From assembly GCF_001039355.2 (NCBI RefSeq), contig NW_019775635.1, positions 867,569 to 927,568 of the forward strand: DNA of 60,000 bases, written 5' to 3'. The DNA comes from Lingula anatina. Its lineage: Eukaryota > Brachiopoda > Lingulata > Lingulida > Lingulidae. Below, piece after piece: positions 1 through 31,146 of this stretch; position 1 is the first letter of the stretch, and the number at the start of each line of letters is the position of its first letter. The notes under the pieces are model-generated. The model saw only the letters and a program-made list of their open reading frames with translations, was not told the DNA's origin and did not search any database. The translations under genes and the position numbers were made by a program.

Positions 1-19528
<19,528 letters not shown>

Positions 19529-20240
19529 TTACGCGTGAAGTGGGACGCTCAAGAAAAAGACTATTATTGGTGATCGAGAATTCGATGTGAATTTGGAGAG
19601 GCTTCTTTAAACAGGAAGACTGTTACATGTACCAAATCTGCCGCGTTTATTTTCAATTATGCACTTAGTTTCGTTAATGACTGAAATTTCTGTTGAGTTA
19701 AAAGCCTTAACTTGGCAAAATGTGTGGAAAGAGAAATTGTTACAAAAATATTGATCTGAACTCCTTAAATAGGGACGAGGATTGGTCTTTTCAAAGGAAT
19801 GTGGCTAATTCTATGTTATCCTTGGAGGAGACTATGGCCCTTTGTACATCGAGCGGTACACTTTAGTGAAAGGGTCTTACAGGTATGACTGGAATGGTGA
19901 AGAGAGTTTTGATAATCCAACTCTGGCGTATTTTACGAATTTTAATATGAGGATAGAAAAAACTTATGTTTCTTACGGTCCGGCCAAACTTTCGTTTGGT
20001 GGGAACTTTGCTCACATAATCAAAGCACAAAGAAAAATGTTTCATGAAACCAACGACTGTCTGATTTTTCAGATGCTCTTACCATTGTATATTTATAGTG
20101 TAGATAGATTATTTACGTAACATTTGTTTGAGAAGTGTTATAAAATATTATAGTATAAGATCGTCTGCTTGAGTTAATGCCTCTTACAGCGCTGAGATTG
20201 CACATAGACTCAACTCAGCTCTAATAGAGATAAAGCAAAT
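19529..20240 (+). other. Prrx 3' untranslated and flanking sequence
   Basis: Follows the Prrx stop codon. No AATAAA is seen before about 20240, where sequence shared with the C1q array begins. The AATAAA at 20588 lies in that shared flank, so it may not belong to Prrx. Poly(A) site unresolved. Confidence 0.5.
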
Positions 20241-21449
20241 GAAATAGTCCAACTCACTGTCACGTCTTTTGTAATCTGTATATCGGAAGCATTTATTTTG
20301 TTGTTTTTTATCAGAAGTAAAATACTTAATACTGAAAAAAACGTTTTCCCCCTTTTTCCCCTAGGAGTTCTCAGAATACTTTGCAATCTCTTGATTTTAC
20401 CATTTTGGCATTTAAGTTTCAGTAAAATATTTTTCTTTGTTTCTAGTTTTGACAACAAATATCTATATTGGATCAATTTCTGTTTCAGTAGGCCTAAATA
20501 CAGCGCTTTTCAGCGGCGGCATATTTTTTTATGTTTATAACACAGGCTCTGTGAATGGCAAATAACCTTGAAAACAAACAAACGTGAAATAAAACTTCAA
20601 AAACAATAATTAGTGAATGACGATGAATAGATCACCCTTATAATAGCCTGGCCTTGGTTAATGATATGGACAAATCTAAATGATTTGCCTGACAATGCTC
20701 ATGGAAAAAGACCTGCAATAAGACAAGGTTTTGTATTAGTAAAAAATACATATGAATGTCACATTCATACATAGGTTTACACCACCAACAAGCTGTTACA
20801 TTATTTAGGTAGAAAATGATGAACAAAAATTTAAATAAAGCAAGGAAGAAATAAAGAAATAGGAACGAAATTGTCGACACACTGGGAGGAGGAAAACCCG
20901 TTTCGTTTGAAATGAAAAACACAATGAGCACACCTATCGCAATCTGCTCCAGTCACTCGTACATTGCAGCAAATATATATAGTTCGGATGTGATATTTGC
21001 GCTACAAGATTCAAACACATCTTATTTGTTACACTCGACTTGGTAGATTATATTATTTCATTAATCATCAATTTATTGCAAAGTCTTAGGAACAAAAACA
21101 CTAGTATCGTTTTATGTATCATTTTATTGAGGATAAAAATATTGTTCAAATAGTCACAGTAGTGCAAAGAGTACATGCAAACCATTAAAATAATGGTATT
21201 GTATTCTTAATAATTTTTCGGAAGTAGAATAGTATATCCCAGTTTTATGAAATAGTTATTGGGTAGAAGGAAACATTTTGACCATTTAGTGGCCATTTTG
21301 CAGTTGTTCTTTCTCGTTCCTATTTTCGTTACAAAATACACTACATGTATTTGTGCGTGTGTGGATGAGTGTGTGTGTGCGTGTGTGCATGGTGCGTTTG
21401 TACAGTGCTTGCAAATGAGAACGCGATCTTCTGATTGTTTATGTGCTCT
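20240..21449. other. 3' flank of C1q-A, repeated beside other C1q copies
   Basis: No gene. Parts recur at about 24180-24600 (C1q-B flank) and 27760-28500 (C1q-C flank), and one block (near 20908-21000, beginning ATGAAAAACACAATG) recurs downstream of all six C1q copies. A minus-strand AATAAA (plus TTTATT near 21122) lies about 330 bp beyond the C1q-A stop and recurs at this position in the other copies, so it is the likely poly(A) signal. Confidence 0.6.
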
Positions 21450-22217
21450 TTAATCTTCATACAAAAGGAATCCGTTAAACGAAACATGAATGTGCCCTAC
21501 ACCGCTAACCGTAGATCCATTTGGTTGCTGTTGGAGCCACACCCTGTCTCCCTTCTGTAGACGAAGTATGGCCTGGTTGGTCGAGGTCTGACCGCCCGGG
21601 GTCCCGTACGCTTCATTCACGTAGCCGGCGTTGGTGCGCAGGTACACTCTTGCAGTCCTGACACCGGTGTGAATAGTGAAAGTGAAGAAGTAGGTTCCGT
21701 CGACCGGAGCGCGGAATGAGGAGACGTCATCGAAGCCTCGTCCAAGATTTGTCAGGGTCTTTTGAAATGTAAGATCAACAGCGGCGTTGCCGTTTATCAG
21801 ATCTGAAGTACACATGGCTGAGAATGCGACTTTGGTTTTAGATTTTCCTGAAAATAGTAAAACTTACTTGCTAGTACATGTAGCATACGCCTTGTAGAAC
21901 TGTCGGTTAGATCTAGCCTGGTGCTAGTAATGTTCATAACTATACTCAACGTTAGATATTCAGTGACATAATTCTTGTTATTCTTTGCACTTTTCTGTAC
22001 TGTGAGTTATCCCTCCGCCGGCCTCTAAAATTGAGTATATGCGCGCGCGCGAGAGAGAGAGAGAGAGTCTTACCTNGCGAGAGAGAGAGAGAGAGAGAGA
22101 GAGAGTCTTACCTGGATAGGTGATGTGACAGGTAGGCGTGGGACACTGACATTCATCTGCATCTATAATAAGGATGTTAAAACTTGCCAAGACGAAGGTG
22201 ATTGCTAAAAGTTGCAT
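21450..22217 (-). CDS. C1q-domain secreted protein, copy A (intact)
   Basis: Two exons: 22217-22112 (signal peptide and cysteine-rich N-terminus) and 21847-21450 (C1q domain, TAA stop), joined in phase 1 with GTAAGA..TTTTCAG ends; 167 residues. Residues 1-20 form a hydrophobic signal peptide (MQLLAITFVL...). The mature N-terminus has DECQCPTPTC (Cys 23, 25, 30) plus Cys48. The C1q jelly-roll shows TNLGRGFDD, FRAPVDGTYFFTF, ARVYLRTN, LRLQKGDRVWLQQ and VSFNGFLLYED. There is no collagen repeat, so it is a secreted globular-head C1q type; in invertebrates these serve as soluble recognition lectins. The intron contains (GA)n and an N, and the signal exon lies on a small contig between two N bases. 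Ligand unknown. Confidence 0.85.
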
Positions 22218-22282
22218 AGTGCAGCGCTTGTAAAGGTCTGTAAACGATTGAACAGTGTTGTCGTGAACTTTTAACGAAGTGG

Positions 22283-22290
22283 TTTATATT
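22283..22290 (-). promoter_or_regulatory. TATA-like box of C1q-A
   Basis: Minus strand reads ACAATATAAACCACTT about 65 bp before the C1q-A start codon. An equivalent TATAAATCACTT stands upstream of C1q-C, D and F and is destroyed in pseudogenes B and E. Confidence 0.55.
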
Positions 22291-22309
22291 GTACAGGCAA
22301 GGATATTTA

Positions 22310-22491
22310 ATGGTGACAATAGCCCCTTTCACACAGGCAAACAAACTGTGGTTCAATTAACTCTGATTACATGTATCAGTCAGTTTGCATTAGATTCTAG
22401 ATCCTAGTTACAGACTAGTCCGTTAGTAAGTAATCAGAGTTAATTGAACCACAGTTTGTTTGCCTGTGTGAAAGGGGCTATTGTCACCATA
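22310..22491. repeat. Foldback element upstream of C1q-A, one arm truncated
   Basis: Same element as 23039-23282. Left arm complete to CCGTTA, then GTAAG, then only the outer part of the right arm (from TAATCAGAG to TCACCAT). Probably a partial loss of the hairpin or an assembly collapse. Confidence 0.7.
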
Positions 22492-22839
22492 AGATGGCCT
22501 ACTGATACCTATATGATGGGTCCAGAGACTGGTAATGCAGGTCTATGTCTTTAAATTGGGGCATGGGTATCAACATACAAATTGTTTTAATTTTATAAAA
22601 ATAACACGTTTAAAATTGAAAGTCTGATTTGCATGAAAAGCTAATTATAGTTCTAGTGCTGTTTACATCTTATTCTTGCATGCAAACCATTTTTTAAAAA
22701 GTTTAAATTGATCAACATTTTATATTTATGTTTTCTAAACAGTATAACTTTCATTAGTTTTGATTTTAAATGTATATACCATAATTATTAGAAATAAAAT
22801 GGCATCTAATTGACAATGTGATTTTAGATTAANTCTTAC

Positions 22840-22945
22840 CTGGATAGGTGATGTGACAGGTAGGCGTGGGACACTGACATTCATCTGCATCTATAATAAG
22901 GATGTTAAAACTTGCCAAGACGAAGGTGATTGCTAAAAGTTGCAT
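22840..22945 (-). pseudogene. Second copy of the C1q-A signal-peptide exon (haplotype or orphan exon)
   Basis: 106 bp with start codon at 22945 and the same CCAG|GTAAGA donor as C1q-A exon 1. No second C1q-domain exon accompanies it: the next sequence on its 3' side is the N at 22833. It is the signal exon of either the real C1q-A allele or an orphan tandem duplicate. Confidence 0.65.
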
Positions 22946-23038
22946 AGTGCAGCGCTTGTAAAGGTCTGTAAACGAATTGAACAGTGTTGTCGTGAACTTT
23001 TAACGAAGTGGTTTATATTGTACAGGCAAGGATATTTG

Positions 23039-23282
23039 ATGGTGACAATAGCCCCTTTCACACAGGCAAACAAACTGTGGTTCAATTAACTCTGATTACA
23101 TGTATCAGTCAGTTTGCATTAGATTCTAGATCCTAGTTACAGACTAGTCCGTTACTAACGTGTTACTAACGGACTAGTCTGTAACTAGGATCTAGAATCT
23201 AATGCAAACTGACTGATACATGTAATCAGAGTTAATTGAACCACAGTTTGTTTGCCTGTGTGAAAGGGGCTATTGTCACCAT
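23039..23282. mobile_element. Perfect 116-bp inverted repeat (foldback/MITE-like) in C1q upstream region
   Basis: Two arms of 116 bp are exact reverse complements around a 12-base loop. Outer ends read ATGGTGACAATAGCCCC and GGGGCTATTGTCACCAT. No coding capacity. More diverged relatives with the same ends (GGTGACATTAGCCC..TTCACACTAGC) stand at the same place upstream of C1q-B, C, D, E and F, so an ancestral insertion in the C1q promoter region is likely. No target duplication resolved. Confidence 0.8.
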
Positions 23283-23624
23283 AAGATGGCCTACTGATAC
23301 CTATATGATGGGTCCAGAGACTGGTAATGCAGGTCTATGTCTTTAAATTGGGGCATGGGTATCAACATACAAATTGTTTTAATTTTATAAAAATAACACG
23401 TTTAAAATTGAAAGTCTGATTTGCATGAAAAGCTAATTATAGTTCTAGTGCTGTTTACATCTTATTCTTGCATGCAAACCATTTTTTAAAAAGTTTAAAT
23501 TGATCAACATTTTATATTTATGTTTTCTAAACAGTATAACTTTCATTAGTTTTGATTTTAAATGTATATACCATAATTATTAGAAATAAAATGGCATCAA
23601 ATTGACAATGTGATTTTAGATTAA

Positions 23625-24683
23625 AATGTCTTGTGAGCTAATTCTGTATGGACAAATTTACATGAAACATGTTACAGTTTCCGTCGAATACATGTAGTCG
23701 TCATTATTTGGAAATGTGTTAACCTTTCTTTTTCATTAGACGGGCATTAGACGGGCACAGCAAGGACTCGAGTTCCTAAGTTAGTGAGCCAAATCGAGAA
23801 CATTTCTAAGGTCTTCAAAAGATGGTCTCCAAGGATCCCCTGTGTTGGGTTTTATTTATTAATCTTTATTAGTTTAGCGATTTGATAAATACTCACAGAT
23901 AGATTATAGTTTAACTGATGTGTTGTTCAGACAAAAATTCAGACCATGAAGTTACCTGGGAAACAGTTCGGTAAAGACAAAGTGTACATGTACTTTGATA
24001 GAATGCTGTCGGTGATGGTGGTAAGGGTGGGGGTAGGGGTGGGATGGTAATGGGGGGAGAGGCGCCTGATCTTTAATACAAATGGTGCAGCGAGCAGGCT
24101 ACGTGTCTTGCTATAATATTTTAACACTGCGATTATTTAAACCACATCACCAATCTGAAATATATATTTAATAAAAACAGGAAGTAATAATCCAACTTAG
24201 TGTCACGTCTTTTGTAACCAGTAAAGCATTTATTTTGTTGATTTTTATCAGCAGTAAAATACTTTTTACTGAAAAATAGGAGTTCTGAGAATACCTTGTA
24301 ATCTCTTTATTTTACCATTTTGGCATTTAAGATTCAGTAAAAAATGTTCTTTGTTTCTAGTTTTGAAAAAATATAGATAAGTTATTGGCAACAAATATCT
24401 ACAGTGGATCTATTTCTGTTTCAGTAAGTACAGCGCTTTTCAGTGAATGGCAAAAAATCTTGAAGACATTCGGATGAGGCAAACTCGTTTCGTTTGAAAT
24501 AAAAAACACAATGGGCACACCTACCGCACTCTGCGCCAGTTACACTTACATCGCAGCAAATACATGTAGCTCAGTTGTGCTATTTGCGCTTCAAGCCTCA
24601 GACACATCTTATTTATTACTCTGGGCTTGGTAAGTGGTACTTTTTCATAAATCAACAATTTTTTGACAAGCCTTAAAGCAATA
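23625..24683. other. Intergenic region between C1q-A upstream and C1q-B 3' flank
   Basis: No gene seen. The first 550 bp are unique here; from about 24180 the sequence matches the C1q-A 3' flank (20240 onward), marking the edge of a duplication unit. A G-rich (GGTGG/GGGG) stretch lies at 24010-24060. Confidence 0.55.
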
Positions 24684-25302
24684 ATAACTCTTCCTTTGAG
24701 ATTCAAAATTCCGCATGAAATACATTGTAAACAACGCATGGAAATATATTCTATTGTATTTTACCACTAAAACGGCCGTTATTGTAGTAAAACTAAAATC
24801 TGTGCTTGTCAATAGGGCTTACGATGCTTTTCTTCCCGGTCATCAAGGCATTCGTTGCTAATGACGTAATGGTGTCACGCGGATTCTCGCGTTCATTCGA
24901 GACCAAAATAACATATGGCGGCAAACGCATTAATGCAGACGCAGACGTAAGTTGCGAGTTTTTGTACAGTGCGTCGGATAACGAAAAGCCCAGAATGGCA
25001 CACATTGTGGATATTAATGTATTTTTAACAAAAAGACGAATATATCTCATGAATCTTATATAGTGTTGTTGTTGTCTGCTTTTCCCGCGGTTTTAAGTAG
25101 GTCAACAGTGACTATGCGATGTCAGAGAGAGCTCCGTCAGTTAAAATCTCTTAAGAGATTTTAACAAAAAACCGTACGTTTAGGAAAAAAACCCTGGATT
25201 AACTTTGAATGCAGGAATGGGGTCGCTGACCATTGGTAAGTACGGGAAAATTGCCGTTTACTCCAGGAAAATCCAATTTTTGGCCAAAATGAAGAGTTAT
25301 TA
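24684..25302. mobile_element. 619-bp TIR element inserted in C1q-B 3' flank
   Basis: Begins TAATAACTCTTCCTTT and ends with the inverted copy (AAATGAAGAGTTATTA). It interrupts sequence that is continuous in the other C1q flanks (AGCCTTAGGAACAAAGGCA), with similar CTTAAAGCAA / CTTTAAGAACAA on the two sides that may be a degenerate target duplication. A perfect 26-bp palindrome lies inside at 25140-25165. An 85-codon open frame (24806-25063, +) and an overlapping opposite frame match nothing recognised. Confidence 0.6.
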
Positions 25303-25686
25303 TGACTTTAAGAACAAGGACACTCGAAGTACCATTTTATGTATCATTTTATTTGAGGATAATAATATTGTTCAAGAAGTAGTCAGAAGTAGTCAAAAAT
25401 ATTGCTCAAGAAATAGTCAACGCGTAAAGAACACATGATAACCATCATAAAAATTGTAATGCATTCTTTATATGCTTTAGGTTGTTGAATAATAATCCGA
25501 GTTTTATGAAATAGTTTTTTGGTGACTAGTAATTATTTTGCAGTTGTTCTTTTTCGTTCCTATATTATGACAAAATACAGTGCATGTGTTTGTGCATATG
25601 TGTTTGGGTATGTTTAAATGTGTGTGCGCGTGCGTGTTAGGGTGCTTGCAAATGAGCACACGATCTTCTGCTTGTCTGTGTGTTCT

Positions 25687-26381
25687 TTAATCTTCATACA
25701 AAAGGAATCCATTAAACGAGACATGAATGTGCTCTGCATCGCTAACCGTAGCTCCATTCGGTTGCTGTTGGAGCCACACCCTGTCTCCCTTCTGTAGACG
25801 TAGTATGGCCTGGTTGGTCGAGGTCTGACCGCCCGGGGTCCCAAAGGCTTCATTCACGTAGCCGGCGTTGGTGCGCAGGTACACTCTTGCAGTCTGTCAC
25901 CGGTGTGAATAGCGAAAGTGAAGAAGTAGGTTCCGTCGACCGGTGCATGGAATGAGGAGACGTCATCGAAGCCTCGCCCAAGATTTGTCAGGGTCTTTTG
26001 AAATGTAAGATCAGCAGCGGCGTTGCCGTTCATCAGATTTGTAGTACACATGGCTGAGAATGCGACTTTGGTTTTAGATTTACCTGAAAATAGTAAAACC
26101 TGCTTACCCGTATCCTTCAGCTAGTATACTGAGGAGTAGATCTAGCATGGTACTGGTATTACTCACAACTGCACTCAGCGTTTCCTCTGCCAGTGCCAAA
26201 GATTAATTTTTCACTAGGCCTAAAGATTCACAAATTAGTCTCTTGTTAATTCTATCCACTTTTCTGTACTGTGAACGAGAATTTATGTATGGAATTACAC
26301 GTGTACCTCCATCCCTAGGCTGGCCCCTATTTTAGAGTACGTACCCGGTATACCCGCTGAGCGCGCAGTGTGTATATGTGC

Positions 26382-26413
<32 letters not shown>

Positions 26414-26528
26414 TTGTCCTACCTGGATAGGTGACGTGACAAGTTGGCATGGGACACTGACATTCCTTTCCATCCATCATAAAACAGTTTAAACTTGCCA
26501 AGACGAAGGTGATTGCTTAAATTTGCAA
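25687..26528 (-). pseudogene. C1q-domain gene copy B, pseudogene
   Basis: Same two-exon layout as C1q-A (exon 1 26528-26423, exon 2 26083-25687). Lesions: the start codon is TTG instead of ATG; codon 4 is TAA instead of TTA; exon 2 has a one-base deletion near 25893-25898, shifting the frame in the middle of the C1q domain; and the upstream TATA-like box is lost (GATTCACTACAC in place of GATTTATACTACAC). The first two lesions and the TATA loss are shared with copy E, so they predate that duplication; the frameshift is private to B. The next in-frame Met would lack a signal peptide. Confidence 0.85.
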
Positions 26529-26591
26529 ATTGAACTGGGTTGTCGTGAATTTCTAATGAAGTGATTCACTACACAGACAAGGATATCTGAA

Positions 26592-26719
26592 GGTGACATT
26601 AGCCCCATTCACACAAGCAAGAAAACTATGGTCCATTAAATAATCAGTCCGTTCGCATTTGAAAAGATATCCGCGTTAGAACAGTAGTTTGCGTCGAAAT
26701 AGCTAGTGTGAATTTTGTC
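26592..26719. repeat. Foldback-element relative upstream of C1q-B
   Basis: Starts GGTGACATTAGCCCCATTCAC and ends GCTAGTGTGAATTTTGTC, imperfect inverted ends like the other C1q upstream copies, with inner AAACT.TGGTCC / GAAC.GTAGTTTG arms. Confidence 0.6.
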
Positions 26720-28002
26720 TTTGTTATCGGTATTTTTGTAGATAAATCATGACTAATTTGTTTGCAGAAAATTTGAAGTAAACAAAGTGAGATAGATCAT
26801 GACTCACAATCATATGACGCAAAAAATTATATCCTGTTGGCCTAAATGGCATAGGATTACAACGATTTACACTCCCCCGAACGTACGTTCTTAAAACTAA
26901 CTGTGTTTGACAATCTCTGAATTTTGTGCGAACAAGTGAGCTACGTGTACACAGAACGCGTTTGAAAATTACTGGAACTTATATTTTTTACATATTCTAT
27001 CCATCCTGCAAAGCTACTTATCCTTTATGATTTATACCTTAAAAACTTTTTTAAAACTGACTGGACAGTCATTTAGAACTAAAACATTGAATTAAAAATG
27101 AAATAAAACACCGAATCTAAGTGCATAGACGAGTAGAGAAAGAATTCGTGATACGGAGAAAATTCCCTTTTTCCACGAAAATTGATTTTTTTGATGGTAA
27201 ATCGTTTACAGTACTGAAATGATTTGTTTACGAAACCTTCTTGGCGATTAGGTTATATTCGAGACAACGGAATAGGCCTTGTAAAATGCTCGTTTTCATT
27301 AGCGACATGTAGTGTTACCTGTATATGTAGGATGGCTCGAAGTTTTATTTTAATGAAGCCTTTGGAATGCCGCAGACATAAAAACATGAACTCATGGGTG
27401 TTGCAGAGATGAGGGAATACAAAAAAGATGTGGACACAATTACAGCTCCATTCGCTACTTTAGAAAATTTGACCCAGGGCTCAGCTGTCCGTCTTTGGTT
27501 TGTGACAAAAGCGAAAATGTCAGATAAGATGTTCCGGGTTGTAGTAAGGTTGTATTCAGAACAATCATCATGATTGAATTACCGTGGCCAACGCCCAGAT
27601 ACTTCATTCAAACAAACAAAAAAAGAACTTGACAGAACGCTGTTTATGTTGAGCTCATCGAAATATCTCTCGTGCACATGGGCAAGAAAGTCTTACGTTG
27701 TGACAAAACTTGACAGTTGCAATTTTGTAAATTTTGTAATTGAATCGTTATAACTCAACCTCTGTGAATGGCAAATAACCATGCAAACACACAAACGTTA
27801 AATAAAACCCAAGAACAATAAATAATGAAAGATGGTTAAAAGTCCAACCTTAAAATTAGTCTTCCCTTGGTTAATGATATGGGGAAATCAAATTGTTTTT
27901 GACTGATTATGCTCATGGAAATAGACCCAAGAATAAGACTAGATTTTGTATTAGTAAAAGGTAACGTTCATAGATAGGTATATGCCATCAACAAGCTATT
28001 AC

Positions 28003-28068
<66 letters not shown>

Positions 28069-28633
28069 TCAACAAAATGTACCAGTCCCCTTTCAAGAAA
28101 GAAATGAATAAACAAAAAGGAACAGTCGACACAAACAAGAGACCAACCTTTATCGTTCAAAATGAAAAACATAATGCTTACTCCTAACACAATTACCTCC
28201 AGTCACTCGTTCCTCGAAGCAAATACATGAAGTTCGGTTGTGATATTTACGTTCCAGCCATAAATCACACCTTATTTATTAGTTTTTATTTGTCAGACTT
28301 GGTAGTTAATATTATTTCATCAATCAATTTCATGACAAGCCTTTGGAGCAAAGATACTCGAAGTATCGGTTTATCTATCATTTTATTTCAGGATAAAAAT
28401 ATTGTTCAAGAAGTAGTCATAGAAGTCGTTAACGTGTACAGAACACATATAATTACCATAATGATAATGATTCTTAATAGAAATTAGGAGAAGAATTATA
28501 TATTCAAGTTTTATGAACTATTTATTTGGTAGACTGAAATATTTTGACCATTAGTGACTATTTTGCAGTTGTTCTTTCTCGTTCCTATTTTCGATACAAC
28601 ATACAGTCCATGTGATGGTGCGTATGTGGTTGC

Positions 28634-28672
<39 letters not shown>

Positions 28673-28728
28673 TTGATGGGTGTGCACTTGCAAATGAGCA
28701 CGCCATCTTCTGCTTGTTTATGTGCTTG
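26720..28728. other. Intergenic region between C1q-B upstream and C1q-C 3' end
   Basis: No gene. 26,540-28,090 is closely repeated at 44,030-45,480 beside C1q-E. Contains a copy of the CCCAGGGCTCAGCTGTCCGT-type repeat at about 27473-27570, a (CA)n(TA)n(GA)n microsatellite at 28007-28068, the conserved C1q 3' flank at about 28156-28400 with a minus-strand AATAAA near 28377, and (GT)n at 28637-28669. Confidence 0.6.
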
Positions 28729-29556
28729 TTAATCTTCATACAAAAGGAACCCATTAAAGGAGACATGAATGTGCTCTGCAGCGCTAACCGTAGATCCATT
28801 CGGTTGCTGTTGGAGCCACACCCTGTCTCCCTTCTGCAGACGTAGTATGGCCTGGTTGGTCGAGGTATGATAGCCCGCGGACCCAAAGGCTTCATTCACG
28901 TAGCCGGCATTGGTGCGCAGGTACACTCTTGCATTTCTGTCACCGCTGTGAATAGCGAAAGTGAAGAAGTAGGTTCCGTCGACCGGTGCATGGAATGAGG
29001 AGACGTCATCGAAGCCTCGTCCAAGATTTGTCAGGGTCTTTTGAAATGTAAGATCAGCAGCGGCGTTGCCGTTTATCAGATTTGTAGTACACATGGCGGA
29101 GAATGCTACTTTGGTTTTAGATTTTCCTGAAAATAGCACACTTACACTTACATACCAGTGGCTTACACCTAGTAGTATTGAAGAGTAGTTCTAGCCTGGT
29201 ACTGAAAATCCGCAAAACTACATACTCAACATTCCCCTACAATTTTTTTCACTATATTCACAAATTGGTCTCTTGTTAATTCTATCAACCTTTTTTGTAC
29301 TGTGAGAGAGAATTTATGTATGGAATTACCTTCATTCTTCGGCTGGACCCTATTTTAGAGTACGTACCCGGTATACCCGCTGCGCGCACAAATGTGTGTG
29401 TGTGTGCGTGAGAGAGAGAGAGAGAGAGAATGAGAGAGAGGTTGTCCTACCTGGACAGGTGATGTGACAGGTTGGCGTGGGACACTGACATTCTTCTGCA
29501 TCTACCATAAGGCAGATAAAACCTGCCAAGACGAAGGTGATTGCTAAAAGTTGCAT
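28729..29556 (-). CDS. C1q-domain secreted protein, copy C (intact)
   Basis: Exons 29556-29451 and 29126-28729, phase 1, 167 residues. Signal peptide MQLLAITFVLAGFICLMVDA, then EECQCPTPTC and a fourth Cys in AMC. C1q core: TNLGRGFDD, FHAPVDGTYFFTFAIH, ARVYLRTNAGYVNEAFG, ILRLQKGDRVWLQQ, VSFNGFLLYED; no collagen region. The ATG at 29556 is preferred over an upstream in-frame ATG because it starts the signal peptide and is conserved among copies; the upstream TATA-like box lies 40 bp before it. The gene is divergent from R1, about 3.4 kb apart. The donor is GTAGGA, next to a (GA)n/(GT)n tract in the intron. Confidence 0.87.
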
Positions 29557-29593
29557 TGCGGTTGTAAACAAATGTGTACTTCGAATGAAGTGA

Positions 29594-29601
29594 TTTATAC
29601 T
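29594..29601 (-). promoter_or_regulatory. TATA-like box of C1q-C
   Basis: Minus strand GTATAAATCACTTC, 40 bp upstream of the start codon; same motif as in C1q-D and F. Confidence 0.55.
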
Positions 29602-29622
29602 ACACAGACAAGGGTATTTGAA

Positions 29623-29750
29623 GGTGACATTAACCCTATTCACACTAGCAAGCAAACTGCGGTCCAATAAAGTATCAGCTCGTTCACACTGAAAAAGATA
29701 TCCGCGTTTAAACCGCAGTTTGCGTCGAAATAGCTAGTGTGAATTTTGTC
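29623..29750. repeat. Foldback-element relative upstream of C1q-C
   Basis: Outer ends TTCACACTAGC / GCTAGTGTGAA and inner ends CAAACTGCGGTCC / AACCGCAGTTTG form an imperfect hairpin of about 128 bp placed just upstream of the TATA-like box. Confidence 0.65.
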
Positions 29751-30739
29751 ATTGTTATCGGTATTTTCTTGATAATGCATGACTAATTTGTTTCCAGAAA
29801 ATTTGAAGTAAACAAGTTAAAACAAACCACGACTCACAATCATATGACACCTTTTTAGTTTGCATCCTGTTGGCCTAAATGGCATAGGATTACAACGGTG
29901 CACACTCCCCCGAACGTAAGTTCTTAACACTACCTGTGCGAACAAGTGAACTTAAAGGTACACCGAACAGGTTTGAAAATTGCATGAACTTTTATTTTCT
30001 ACATATACTATCCATCCTGCAAAGCTACTAACCCTTTATAATTTAGACCTTAAAAACTGGACAGTCATTTAGAACTAAACCATTGAATTAAAAATGGAAT
30101 AAAACATCGAATCCAAGTACAGAGACAAGTAGAGAAAAAATTCGTGATACAGAAAAAAATCCTGTTTATTAGATAACGAAATCTTCTCGACGATTAGGTT
30201 ATATTCGAGACAACTGAATGGACCTTGTAAAATGCTCGCATTAGCGACATGTAGTGTTACATGTACCTGTACATGTATGATGGGCCGTTGACTTTTCAAT
30301 GAAGCCTTTGGAACGCTGCGGACATTAAAGCATGAACTAATGGGAGTTGAAGAAATGAGGCAATACAAAAAAAGATGTGGACAAAGTTACAGCTCCATCC
30401 GCTGCGTTAAGGGAGGCAAAACATGGAGCGTACTGTACATGTGAAACATTATTAAACAACTGTTGGATCCATTCTTTGGCAGAAAGAATTCACCTAATCG
30501 GTTGAGATTTGAATTAGAATTGTCGATTCTCTTATGACTGTTGACGTATGCTTTCTTTTTGTTTCTCATTTTGAACTTAGAATATTAAATATAACATTAA
30601 AGATGGTTCATGTTATTTCCTAGACATTTTGCTCATTTTACAGTTGTAAGAAATCTTCAAACCTTAAGAAAAGGATATATTACCTTTGTGAAATAATTAA
30701 TTTGAATATTTTTCCCCATTGTTAATGTTGAAATATCCC

Positions 30740-30795
<56 letters not shown>

Positions 30796-31140
30796 ATAAC
30801 AATCTGATTGATACCAGTGTGTTAGGAAACTCAATGGATCTGATCCAATAATGGGACATCAGGTCGACACATGTACAAAAACCACTGATATGTATCATGT
30901 TAGGATAACATGTTTTGTTGGTTAAGTATGATTGCAATATATAGTATATACGGCACTAAAGTATCATACGTAATTGACCGCGCCAATCCAGTTGCGTGTC
31001 CAGTCATCAAGATTCCGTGGTTTTGTAAAATGACAGGGACATAGTGAAGAAAGCCGTGAAAGTTTTATGAAAGTGAACAGTAAACAGCAATTAAACGCCG
31101 CCGACGATCAGAGTTGGTAATTTTGAAAATTTGAAAATAA
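29751..31140. other. Divergent intergenic region between C1q-C and R1, first part
   Basis: No gene. Recurs in part at 45,540-47,150 and 58,300-60,000, marking the same position in later array units. Contains (TA)n at 30743-30793, where the other two units instead carry about 700 bp of other sequence. Confidence 0.55.
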
Positions 31141-31146
31141 ATAAGT

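Larger units (their letters stand above)
22077..22832. other. Small contig bounded by single Ns, near-duplicate of the following 790 bp (probable retained haplotype)
   Basis: Sequence between the Ns at 22076 and 22833 repeats the signal exon, promoter and upstream sequence found again at 22834-23624 with only a few differences and one shortened hairpin. The left contig ends TCTTACCT and the right contig begins TCTTACCT, so they would join directly without this piece. This suggests an alternative allele inserted by scaffolding; a true tandem duplication is possible. Confidence 0.65.

Noticed and set aside
22943-22945. A seventh, separate C1q gene starting at 22945
   Set aside because: Only the signal exon is present, it is bounded by an N, and its flanks duplicate those of C1q-A, so an assembly haplotype is the simpler reading.
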